From Candidatus Gastranaerophilales bacterium (GTDB taxonomy: Bacteria; Cyanobacteriota; Vampirovibrionia; Gastranaerophilales; Gastranaerophilaceae): a stretch of 13,145 nucleotides of DNA. The stretch is from NCBI GenBank assembly GCA_947630355.1, contig CANRHJ010000043.1, positions 1 through 13,145 on the forward strand. Reading direction: 5' to 3'. The translations under genes and the position numbers were made by a program. A model generated the notes under the pieces. It was not told the origin of the DNA and did no database searches. It worked only from the letters and a program-made list of their open reading frames with translations. Of this stretch, positions 6,238-13,145 are shown in pieces; position 1 is the first letter of the stretch, and every line of letters begins with the position of its first letter.

Positions 6238-7221
6238 TTATGCGACTCCCGCTTTTAATAAATCATGAATATGTATTATACCTATAGGCCTATTTTCACT
6301 GTCACAAACAGCCAATGAAGTAATAGCGTATTTTTCCATATAAGCAAGTGCTTTTGCCGCCATATCTTCGGCACCGATTGTCTTTGGATTTTTTGTCATT
6401 ACAGACTTATTATCCAATACGGATACATCAGGATATCTTAACAAAATTCTTCTTATGTCGCCGTCCGTTATTAATCCCGTTAATTTGTTTTCGCAATTTA
6501 CTATCAGAGCACAACCCAATTTCTTTTTCGATATTAAATCAACCGTTTCCAAGAAAGTATCATTTTCATGTGCGATAGGAAGCAAACTTCTGTCTTTTAG
6601 CATTAAATCCTTTACAATATACAAAACACCCTTGCCGAGTGCACCTGAGGGATGATACAGTAAAAAGTCTTCTTCCGAAAATCCGCGTTTTTTTAACAGA
6701 CAAATCGCCAAAGCATCCCCCATAGCTAAAGTCGCCGTTGTACTTGCCGTAGGAGCTTTGCCAAGCGGGCATGCTTCTTTCTCTACGGATATATCAAAAT
6801 ATATATCAGCGCACTTCGCTAACGTCGAATTTATATTCCCCGCAAAAACTATCAACGGTACTTCAAATCTTTTTATCAGCGGAAGCAGATTTAATAATTC
6901 TGAGGTTTCTCCGCTGTTTGATATTGCTATTACAACATCTTCTCTTGTTATTATTCCCGAATCACCATGCGTACTTTCCGCAGGATGAAGAAAATACGAA
7001 GGAGTCCCGGTTGATGACAATGTGGCTGCAATCTTTCTCCCTATTAATCCCGATTTTCCCATACCTGTTACTATTACTCTGCCTTTAGAATTAATTATTG
7101 TCTCTATGCTTTTTTCCAAATTTGTATTTATTCTGTCTCTCAACTTTAATATTGAATCAGCTTCAATTTTGAAAACTTCCTTCGCTAATTCCGTCATTGT
7201 AGAATTTTGTATAATCTCCAC
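6238..7221 (-). CDS. kdsD: D-arabinose-5-phosphate isomerase
   Basis: KdsD (KpsF/GutQ family) interconverts D-ribulose-5-phosphate and D-arabinose-5-phosphate, the first dedicated step towards KDO. The 327-aa protein has the standard order. A SIS domain (about 40-175) contains GMGKSG (53-58), HPAESTHGDSG (79-89), SNSGETSE (101-108) and APTAST (156-161). It is followed by two CBS domains (about 205-262 and 273-325), which usually bind regulatory nucleotides. The start is a GTG at 7221 with GGGAAGG eight bases upstream. An internal ATG at 7197 lacks a good site. kdsC follows without a gap, so the two KDO enzymes are made from one message. kdsA and kdsB are not in this window. Confidence 0.94.
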   Translation of the reverse strand: MEIIQNSTMTELAKEVFKIEADSILKLRDRINTNLEKSIETIINSKGRVIVTGMGKSGLIGRKIAATLSSTGTPSYFLHPAESTHGDSGIITREDVVIAISNSGETSELLNLLPLIKRFEVPLIVFAGNINSTLAKCADIYFDISVEKEACPLGKAPTASTTATLAMGDALAICLLKKRGFSEEDFLLYHPSGALGKGVLYIVKDLMLKDRSLLPIAHENDTFLETVDLISKKKLGCALIVNCENKLTGLITDGDIRRILLRYPDVSVLDNKSVMTKNPKTIGAEDMAAKALAYMEKYAITSLAVCDSENRPIGIIHIHDLLKAGVA

Positions 7222-7229
7222 TTTTTATA

Positions 7230-7236
7230 CCTTCCC
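7230..7236 (-). promoter_or_regulatory. Ribosome binding site that decides the GTG start of kdsD
   Basis: GGGAAGG on the minus strand lies eight bases before the GTG at 7221. The next in-frame ATG (7197) has no comparable site, so GTG initiation is favoured. Confidence 0.6.
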
Positions 7237-7251
7237 TTTATTCCGTATTTC

Positions 7252-7281
7252 ATTATACAATAACATTATAATATTTGTCCG
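7252..7281 (-). promoter_or_regulatory. Sigma70-type promoter of kdsD-kdsC
   Basis: On the minus strand a perfect TATAAT (7257-7252) lies 18 bases after CGGACA (7281-7276, 4/6 to TTGACA). Transcription would start near 7245, giving a leader of about 24 bases that holds the ribosome binding site. Confidence 0.6.
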
Positions 7282-7292
7282 AAAAATTTTCG
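7280..7292. promoter_or_regulatory. Short palindrome overlapping the kdsD -35
   Basis: CGAAAAATTTTCG is a palindrome with 6-bp arms around one base. It overlaps the last base pairs of the kdsD -35 element and faces the intergenic region shared with the divergent plus-strand gene at 7402. That is a reasonable place for an operator, but no known regulator motif is recognised. Chance is a real alternative in AT-rich DNA. Confidence 0.25.
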
Positions 7293-7401
7293 CGCAAGGA
7301 AAAGGTAAAATCCGTATTTCAGATTATATATGTTTGCATATGAAAATTCTGCGGCTTTTTAACATACTGAAGAAAACAACGCAACCGAGTGAGTAATAAT
7401 T

Positions 7402-9258
7402 ATGAATAAAAAACCAAAATTGATTTTAAAAACAAACATTAGCTTCTCTATAGTTATCCTTATTGTTAATATATTTATTTTCTATACTTTATATTCAAAT
7501 AAAAATTTATTTTTGTTCGGTTTAATATTTATAAACTTTTTATTGTATTTCCTCTATAGATACAGAATTAATTCTTTAATTAACAAATATTGGATTGATA
7601 TAAAAAAAGAAATATTTAATATTAACTATCCCCTTAATATAAGTTTAATACTCGGCTCTTTAATTATAATTTTATTATTTGACATATTAAATATTTCAAT
7701 GATTAATAAAGAAGCACTAAATCCTACATTTATTTTCAGCTTTTTCATAAAAACATTAACAAACTGCCTTCCTGCATTATTGTTATATACGTATATGTTT
7801 TTAATATGTCCTGCATTTTCCGTACCGAAATATGATAAAAAATATAAATCTAAATCCGATTTAATAATGTTTATATTATTTTTAATATTTATAATATACT
7901 CAATTTTTCAGCTGATTATAAGCGGAATAAATAACGGATACGATAAGAAATCTAAATTCAGAGCAATCAAAATGCCTGTTACATATACAGAAAAGTTCAT
8001 TAAATATAGCGGACTGACACAGGAAAGAATTCATGTGCTCGAAAAAACTAAAGCAGAAGCACCGTTTTATTATACTTCCGAAGGCTTTAATTTTGATAAA
8101 TACGAAGATGCGGAAGAGTTTTGTAAATCACTTAATGCAAAAGTCGCCAATCATAAAGAAATTTATAATATCATCTTCAACAAATTTGATACATTCGGCA
8201 ATCAATATTATTGGACAAGTGAGAAAGCCGGAGTCAATAATCTGCTGCTCCGCTTTAAAAATATGACTTATGAAATAGTTATAAATCCCGGTAATACAAA
8301 GCCTGCGGTATATTGTACAATACCCGCATCCGAAGATTTCGTTTTACAAAATAACAGATTTTTCACAAGAATTTTACCCGAAACAACAAAGAATAAAAAG
8401 AATAAAATAAATATAAAAGAACTTTTGGCGAAGTCGCAGGAAGAAAAAGACAAACTTCTTCAGCAGCAAAATCTTGAAGATAAACAATCTGTTGAAGATG
8501 AACAATTTGTTGAGAATAAACAATCTGTTAAAAATGAACAATCTTTAAATAACGAAAATAGTCTTAGAACTACAGAAGAAGCTGTATATATTAATTTCAG
8601 CATAAAACACGTTACAAAAGAAGTATTTGATACATTATTGTCGAAAGGATATTTGTATAATCCCGAACATAAAGCAAACAGCTATTATGAAATAAATAAT
8701 TCAAATTTAAACTCCCTTAAGGGACTGTATTTAAATAACTCGGATAACAATGTAAGATATTGTTACTACCCGTTTGCGGAATATCAAAATTTAAACTTAA
8801 ATAACGAAAAAGAAATATGGAAGCAAAACTTCTGTATACCGTCATTCACTTTAATTCAAAGGCAGCCGGTATTAAAAAACCGATACGAAAAAGATGTTTA
8901 TTGTTATGCAAACGGGGGCAGAGTTCCGAATATAGCTGAATTGGCTGCTGTAATAAAAGTCTTAAATATCAATCCGACAGGACAAAGCTTCTGGACTAAT
9001 ATTAAAATAACCGATATATCAAGCATGGAACAACTTCCCGTATCAATATATTATACGAAAGACGGATTTATAACGGTACAAGCCGAAGCCTCCAATCAGG
9101 AAATAAATACATTTTGTATAACACAGTCAGAAGAACATTCAAATATAATTGCGAATTACGCATCTAAATTTTGGAATGAAGACGGTAAAAATTATGCCCA
9201 AATGAAATGTCCTTCATGCCGGTATTATGAAATGCCCGATACTGTACTTTTGCAATAA
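7402..9258 (+). CDS. Five-TM membrane protein with two Lcl/DUF1566-like domains
   Basis: The 618-aa protein has about five membrane segments (residues 13-31, 36-52, 78-98, 110-138, 154-174), then a large soluble part. Two regions look like diverged copies of one domain. Copy 1 (about 229-306) reads FCKSLNAKVANHKEI, YYWTS, and ends AVYCTI. Copy 2 (about 498-574) reads YCYANGGRVPNIAEL, FWTN, and ends TFCIT. The pattern (start Cys, G/N-x-x-V-x-N/P-x-x-E, aromatic-W-T, end Cys) resembles the Lcl_C/DUF1566 and FGE-like folds of surface proteins, with one possible disulfide per copy (C241-C305, C501-C572). Between them lies a charged, repetitive linker (359-388). The end has CPSC (603-606). The ribosome binding site is weak (GTGAG). 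Function is unknown, and the next gene starts 30 bases later. Confidence 0.8.
   Translation: MNKKPKLILKTNISFSIVILIVNIFIFYTLYSNKNLFLFGLIFINFLLYFLYRYRINSLINKYWIDIKKEIFNINYPLNISLILGSLIIILLFDILNISMINKEALNPTFIFSFFIKTLTNCLPALLLYTYMFLICPAFSVPKYDKKYKSKSDLIMFILFLIFIIYSIFQLIISGINNGYDKKSKFRAIKMPVTYTEKFIKYSGLTQERIHVLEKTKAEAPFYYTSEGFNFDKYEDAEEFCKSLNAKVANHKEIYNIIFNKFDTFGNQYYWTSEKAGVNNLLLRFKNMTYEIVINPGNTKPAVYCTIPASEDFVLQNNRFFTRILPETTKNKKNKINIKELLAKSQEEKDKLLQQQNLEDKQSVEDEQFVENKQSVKNEQSLNNENSLRTTEEAVYINFSIKHVTKEVFDTLLSKGYLYNPEHKANSYYEINNSNLNSLKGLYLNNSDNNVRYCYYPFAEYQNLNLNNEKEIWKQNFCIPSFTLIQRQPVLKNRYEKDVYCYANGGRVPNIAELAAVIKVLNINPTGQSFWTNIKITDISSMEQLPVSIYYTKDGFITVQAEASNQEINTFCITQSEEHSNIIANYASKFWNEDGKNYAQMKCPSCRYYEMPDTVLLQ
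8476..8565 (+). repeat. Five 18-bp in-frame tandem repeats inside the Lcl-like membrane protein gene
   Basis: Five consecutive 18-base units begin at 8476, 8494, 8512, 8530 and 8548. They encode the six-residue units EDKQSV, EDEQFV, ENKQSV, KNEQSL and NNENSL. The first three are highly similar and the last two have decayed. Being a multiple of three, gain or loss of a unit keeps the frame. It forms a hydrophilic linker between the two Lcl-like domains. Confidence 0.85.
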
Positions 9259-9288
9259 TATGATAAAATATATACGGGGAGAAATATT

Positions 9289-11019
9289 ATGAATTTTGAA
9301 TTTAATTTATCACTTGAAGAACTTGAAAAAAGAACACATAAAGATTACTTAATAAGAAAGCCCATGCTGAAAGAGAACGCGGAAGAATATAATAAGCTCG
9401 CTCAAGGTGATAAAGATGCGTTAAAACACCTTTGTATGGCAGCAAATTATGCAAACATAATCTATTTAAAACAGGATAACGAACAAAATCTTCCGTTTCT
9501 TGATTTTTTAAACAGGGAAACGGCAAAAGGGAATAAGCAGGCGGAATTAACTAAGATATTATTTACGGCACAGCTGGGTATAATAGGAATAGACTCGGAA
9601 TCAAAGCCCGTAATATTGATGAAAGGTGCTAAAGAATCAGACGGAAAGGCTTTTTATCCTTCTGATTTAACCAAAGAAGAATTCCGAAAAATATTAAAAA
9701 AAATGATTAAAAACGGTGAAATTGAAGAAGTTAAGAGTATATTAAATCAAAGAACCATTGTAAAACGGGACGGTAACAAATTAAAAGCTTTTGATTACAC
9801 ATTGGAATTTAAAGAAGAATTTACGAAAATTGCCCAAGAATTGGAAATTGCAGCGCAAACATCAACTAATAAAGATTTTAACGAATATTTAATACTTCAA
9901 TCAAAAGCATTGAGAGAAAATAATCCCATGTTAGATGCCCAAGCCGATAAGAAATGGGCACAATTACAGGATGCTCCGTTAGAATTCACCATTTCACGCG
10001 AACAATACGCTGATATGTTAACAGGTACGGTTATTGAAGATGAAGAATTAAAAAAATTACTGGAAGATAACAAAATTACTCCCGTATCAAAAGATTCTAT
10101 AGGAATACGTGTCGGAATTGTAAATAAAAAAGGTACGGAAGATTTGTTAAAAGTAAAAAAATATCTTCCGTTAATGTCACAAAATATGCCGTTAAAAGAT
10201 AAATATGAACAGAATATATCATCCGAAGAAGATAACCTGCAAACAATGGCGGATGTTGATATAGTTTCGCTTCGCGGAGATGAAGGTTCATATCGCGGAG
10301 GCATTACAATAGCTCAAAATCTTCCAAATAACGATAAATTATCACTTACGATAGGCGGAGGCAGAAGGAATGTATATCACAGACAAATAAGAACAAATAA
10401 TTCACCTGATGCCATAGAAAGAAGGAAAAAACGACTTAATGCCACTTTAAATCCGGAACTCCATAAATACTACAATCCTGAAGCAGATCACTGGTTCACT
10501 ATCGGGCATGAAAATGTACATTCGTTAGGACCGAAATCAGGAACGGAAGCTCTCGGGAAATTTAAGAATATTATTGAAGAAAACAAAGCGGATATGGGTT
10601 CTTTAGCCCTCCTCGACTGCTTAACAGAGGCAGGCGTGTATAGCGCGGAAGAAAAGAAACAGATACTGGTTACATTCGGAGCTAACTGTTTTCTCAAAGC
10701 TAAACCGGAATTATCACAAGCTCACAGGGTAAGAACGGTTATGCAGGCTTATTTCTTCATTAAAGAAGGCGCAATTAATATCAATGATAAGGGTGTTATT
10801 GATATTAATATTGATAAAATGATTCCTGCCGCCCATAAAATGTTAACCGAAATTATTGAAGTACAATTATCACAAAATTTTGATAAAGGTGAAGAATTTA
10901 TTAACAAATATTTTAAATGGACGGATGAAATTAATGCCGTTTCTGTTAAATTAAAAGAAATTGATAAATCTTTAAACGGAATGATTGAAACACCTTTAGC
11001 GGATTTTTTGTGCAAATAA
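9289..11019 (+). CDS. DPP III-like (M49-related) zinc metallopeptidase
   Basis: The 576-aa protein has no signal peptide or membrane segment and is probably cytoplasmic. A zincin signature GHENVHSLGP starts at 406: His407 and His411 bind zinc and Glu408 is catalytic. It is followed 19 residues after His411 by IIEENKADMGSLALL (429-443), whose EExxAD supplies the third ligand. This pair, with the later AHRVRTVMQAYFFIKEGAI (478-496) and a C-terminal helical region, matches the bacterial relatives of dipeptidyl peptidase III. The active site is a five-residue HExxH form, not the six-residue HExxGH of classic DPP III. The substrate is unknown, with oligopeptides likely. A clear GGGGAG lies upstream of the ATG. 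It follows the membrane protein by 30 bases and is probably cotranscribed. Confidence 0.82.
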   Translation: MNFEFNLSLEELEKRTHKDYLIRKPMLKENAEEYNKLAQGDKDALKHLCMAANYANIIYLKQDNEQNLPFLDFLNRETAKGNKQAELTKILFTAQLGIIGIDSESKPVILMKGAKESDGKAFYPSDLTKEEFRKILKKMIKNGEIEEVKSILNQRTIVKRDGNKLKAFDYTLEFKEEFTKIAQELEIAAQTSTNKDFNEYLILQSKALRENNPMLDAQADKKWAQLQDAPLEFTISREQYADMLTGTVIEDEELKKLLEDNKITPVSKDSIGIRVGIVNKKGTEDLLKVKKYLPLMSQNMPLKDKYEQNISSEEDNLQTMADVDIVSLRGDEGSYRGGITIAQNLPNNDKLSLTIGGGRRNVYHRQIRTNNSPDAIERRKKRLNATLNPELHKYYNPEADHWFTIGHENVHSLGPKSGTEALGKFKNIIEENKADMGSLALLDCLTEAGVYSAEEKKQILVTFGANCFLKAKPELSQAHRVRTVMQAYFFIKEGAININDKGVIDINIDKMIPAAHKMLTEIIEVQLSQNFDKGEEFINKYFKWTDEINAVSVKLKEIDKSLNGMIETPLADFLCK

Positions 11020-11048
11020 AAATAACTTAATATAACCGTTAAGAGTAG

Positions 11049-11077
11049 TTGAAAATACACATTATCTGTGATAGTAT
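11049..11077 (+). promoter_or_regulatory. Promoter of the 75-aa protein gene
   Basis: TTGAAA (11049-11054, 5/6) is followed after 17 bases by TAGTAT (11072-11077, 4/6), preceded by TGA to make an extended -10. Transcription would start near 11084, about 30 bases before the ATG at 11114. It may also serve dprA and topA. Confidence 0.55.
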
Positions 11078-11113
11078 TTAGGCATGGAAAGTTTTGTGTA
11101 AGGGAGAAAGGTC

Positions 11114-11341
11114 ATGAATATTCAACCAATAAGTCCTGTAATTAGTTGCCAGCCGATAGAACAAGTTAATTTTGGCAAGAAAAACAAAAAAATTGATAAA
11201 AAGGAAGCTCCCGCACCCCTTGATGATACCTTTAATAAAGCAGATATTACGGAACAAAAATATAATATAGCATGCAGAATTGCCGCTTATTATAAAACTC
11301 AATACGAAAATCTTTTAAAAAACGGGTATTGTGAAGCTTAA
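11114..11341 (+). CDS. 75-aa protein with N-terminal VNFGKKNKK segment
   Basis: The protein opens MNIQPISPVISCQPIEQVNF, then GKKNKKIDKKEAPAPLDD, then a helical half containing AYYKTQYENLLKNGY. It has no membrane segment or signal peptide. A strong purine-rich ribosome binding site (AGGGAGAAAGG, 11101-11111) and its own promoter support real expression. I recall many Gastranaerophilales proteins opening with a similar Pro/Asn-rich stretch ending in NFGxK, so this is probably a lineage-typical tag or small protein. Its role is unknown. dprA begins 49 bases after its stop. Confidence 0.7.
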   Translation: MNIQPISPVISCQPIEQVNFGKKNKKIDKKEAPAPLDDTFNKADITEQKYNIACRIAAYYKTQYENLLKNGYCEA

Positions 11342-11390
11342 TTATTCTTAAAAACTGGACTATATACTTTTTGTATGTTATTTATTTCTT

Positions 11391-12497
11391 ATGAATAAAA
11401 ATACAAAGTATTGGTGTGCATTCTCTAAATTAACAAAAACAGCTTCCGCTTTTGTTAATAAATTGTACAATTATTTCGGACGGATAGATTTCGCTTGGAA
11501 TGCTGATATCAGTGATTTAAAGCAAATAGAAGGTGTTCAATATAAATCAATAGAAAGCTTCATTGATGAGAGAAAAACGATAAATCCCGAAGAATGCCTT
11601 GAATATATATTAAATAAAAAAATAAAATATATAAGCCTTGAAGACAGCGAATATCCGTATTTATTAAAACAAACGGATAACCCGCCGATAGGACTTTTTG
11701 TGGCAGGAAGCATGGAAGAGTGTAATTTTGAAAGAACACTCGCAGTTGTGGGCTCAAGAAAAGCAAGTGAAAGCTCTAAAAAAGTTCTGAATAAATTAAT
11801 TTCTGATTTTCGAGGCACCGATATATGTATAGTTTCCGGCATGGCGGAGGGAATTGATACTGCTGCCCATAAATCCGCACTGGAAAATAATTTAAAAACT
11901 ATTGCGGTTTTAGGCGGCGGACTTGATAAGATATATCCGAAGTCAAATAAAAAGCTTTTTGAAGAAATAAAAAACGGAGGCGGAGCCGTTATTACGGAAT
12001 ATTGGCCCGATACGGATGCAATAAGCTGGCATTTCCCCGCAAGAAACAGAATAATATCAGGGTTATCAAAAGGAGTATTGGTTGCGGAAGCGGCAATAAA
12101 ATCGGGTGCTATGATTACTGCGAATTTGGCTTTGGAACAAAACAGAGAACTGATGTGTATTCCTGGTTTAATTTCAAATCCTAATACGGAAGGGATATAT
12201 AAATTAATAAAATCCGGAGCGGGAATAGTAACAAATTATCAGGATATTTTAGATGAAATGAACTGGCAGATAATTCCGCAATCAACAGCTATCGAAGATA
12301 AAAAAAGTTCAAATAACGTGCAATACACGGATAACGAAGCACTCGTAATTGAATGTGTCAAAAAAGATTTACTCACAGTTGATGAAATTATTATGAAAAC
12401 TAACTTGAATATAAATGATTTAATGGTAATATTAACAAAGTTAGAAATAGAAGGTGTATTAAACCGCATAAACGGCGATAAGTACATAGCGCAATAA
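11391..12497 (+). CDS. dprA: DNA-processing protein DprA (RecA loader)
   Basis: DprA binds incoming single-stranded DNA during natural transformation, protects it and loads RecA. The 368-aa protein shows an N-terminal helical SAM/HhH-like region (about 1-70). The Rossmann-fold core (about 75-285) contains AVVGSRKAS (118-126), VSGMAEGIDTAAH (148-160), LGGGLDKIYP (174-183) and FPARNRIISGLS (215-226). A C-terminal winged-helix domain (about 310-366, LTVDEI, then LEIEGVL) completes it. This three-part order is full length. The ATG at 11391 follows the 75-aa gene by 49 bases and has no Shine-Dalgarno sequence: the 20 bases upstream are T-rich. No later Met is plausible, since TKYWCAF matches the usual start. 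topA follows 12 bases downstream, a common pairing. Confidence 0.95.
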   Translation: MNKNTKYWCAFSKLTKTASAFVNKLYNYFGRIDFAWNADISDLKQIEGVQYKSIESFIDERKTINPEECLEYILNKKIKYISLEDSEYPYLLKQTDNPPIGLFVAGSMEECNFERTLAVVGSRKASESSKKVLNKLISDFRGTDICIVSGMAEGIDTAAHKSALENNLKTIAVLGGGLDKIYPKSNKKLFEEIKNGGGAVITEYWPDTDAISWHFPARNRIISGLSKGVLVAEAAIKSGAMITANLALEQNRELMCIPGLISNPNTEGIYKLIKSGAGIVTNYQDILDEMNWQIIPQSTAIEDKKSSNNVQYTDNEALVIECVKKDLLTVDEIIMKTNLNINDLMVILTKLEIEGVLNRINGDKYIAQ

Positions 12498-12509
12498 TAA
12501 AGAAAAGTC

Positions 12510-13145
12510 ATGGTAAAAAAGAAAGAAAAAATACTGGTAATAGTTGAGTCACCCGCCAAGTCTAAGACGATAAAAAAAATACTCGGAAGTGACTATGAGA
12601 TAGAAGCAAGTTACGGACATATCCGTGATTTTCCGCAGAAAGTGTTAGGTTTTGACGTACAGAATAAATTTACTCCGAGTTTTGAAGTAATACCTGAGAA
12701 AAAATCGATAGTAAAGAAATTGAATGATTTGGCGCAAAAGTCGGATAAAGTTTATTTGGCATCCGATCCCGACCGTGAAGGGGAAGCAATAGCTTGGCAT
12801 GTTCGTCAGGTTATAGATGTACCTGATAATAAAGTGTTCAGGATAGAATTTAACGAAATAACACCCAAAGCCGTTAAATATGCCGTTGAACATTCACGCC
12901 AAATAGATATGGACAGAGTAAAAGCACAACAAACGCGCCAAATTCTGGACAGACTTGTGGGGTACAAAATAAGTCCGGTTTTATGGGAAAAAATGAGAAA
13001 TTATCATCTTTCCGCAGGCAGAGTTCAAAGCGTTGCATTAAAAATGATTTGCGAACGCGAGGATGAAATAAAAGCATTTACTCCTGTTGAATATTGGACA
13101 ATCTCTGCCGAATTGTTAAAAAATAAAGCCAATTTTACGGCGGAA
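12510..13145 (+). CDS. topA: DNA topoisomerase I, N-terminal 212 codons
   Basis: TopA relaxes negative supercoils by single-strand breakage and passage. The frame from the ATG at 12510 runs open to the window end. The Toprim domain (about 7-120) shows VIVESPAKSKTI (10-21, Glu13), SYGHIRDFP (34-42) and DPDREGEAIAWH (86-97), whose Asp86, Asp88 and Glu90 bind magnesium. The start of the gate domain shows QQTRQILDRLVGYKISPVLW (140-159) and LSAGRVQSVA (167-176). The catalytic Tyr and C-terminal zinc-finger or repeat regions lie beyond the window. The start has only a weak AGAAAAG site. It is probably cotranscribed with dprA. Confidence 0.96.
   Translation, partial: MVKKKEKILVIVESPAKSKTIKKILGSDYEIEASYGHIRDFPQKVLGFDVQNKFTPSFEVIPEKKSIVKKLNDLAQKSDKVYLASDPDREGEAIAWHVRQVIDVPDNKVFRIEFNEITPKAVKYAVEHSRQIDMDRVKAQQTRQILDRLVGYKISPVLWEKMRNYHLSAGRVQSVALKMICEREDEIKAFTPVEYWTISAELLKNKANFTAE

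Noticed and set aside
7022..7396. 124-codon plus-strand open frame running from inside kdsD to just before 7402
   Set aside because: Most of it is antisense to kdsD and the remainder is intergenic DNA with the kdsD promoter. No credible start or domain.
8476..8565. Regular repeats as a CRISPR-like array
   Set aside because: Units are directly adjacent without spacers, in frame, and decay gradually: a coding tandem repeat.
9897..10304. 135-codon open frame on the minus strand inside the M49-like gene
   Set aside because: It is an antisense shadow with no recognisable protein features; the plus-strand frame has the zinc motifs.
11020..11048. CTTAA...TTAAG inverted repeat after the peptidase gene as a terminator
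   Set aside because: The stem is only five A/T-rich pairs and there is no T-run.
1..13145. A mobile element, phage or defence island
   Set aside because: No transposase, integrase, terminal inverted repeats, tRNA attachment site or nuclease-type defence genes are visible. Genes are mostly housekeeping.

Overview
The window is AT-rich bacterial DNA carrying almost only chromosomal genes packed at operon spacing. It reads as a Gram-negative chromosome: KDO (LPS core sugar) synthesis genes kdsD and kdsC, a LapA-like membrane protein, an N-terminally anchored RTX protein and a lipoprotein next to lspA. The AT-rich composition, the type III pantothenate kinase and a small protein with an N-terminal '...VNFGKKNKK' segment suggest a non-photosynthetic relative of cyanobacteria (Gastranaerophilales / Melainabacteria / Vampirovibrionia, probably gut-derived). 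That assignment rests on pattern memory, not on a database search.

Left block, minus strand (about 4950 down to 1). Six tightly coupled genes are read from an extended -10 promoter near 4924-4951: a small PQ-loop/SemiSWEET-like membrane protein, a lipoprotein with an NTF2-like region, lspA, rluD, a LapA-like protein and an RTX protein. Gaps are 13 bases or less, and two junctions overlap (11 bases, and an ATGA). Directly downstream on the same strand, a separate promoter (185-213) drives rpsL (ribosomal protein S12), of which only the first 21 codons lie in the window. The rpsL leader is unusual: it holds a GC-rich tandem repeat with seven GG pairs, two perfect AGGAGG sequences, and a possible 13-codon upstream reading frame with its own ribosome binding site.

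Middle block (4925-7400). coaX runs on the plus strand from a promoter that overlaps the divergent minus-strand promoter. It converges on, and overlaps by 33 bases, the kdsC end of a kdsD-kdsC operon on the minus strand, which has its own promoter at 7252-7281.

Right block, plus strand (7402-13145). A five-TM protein carries two diverged copies of an Lcl/DUF1566-like domain separated by five 18-bp tandem repeats. It is followed by a cytoplasmic DPP III-like (M49-related) zinc peptidase. A separately promoted 75-aa protein comes next, then dprA, then the first 212 codons of topA. No tRNA, CRISPR array, insertion sequence or phage gene was seen, and no intergenic stretch exceeds 300 bases. The two longest gaps (65-241 and 7222-7401) hold promoters and leader elements.
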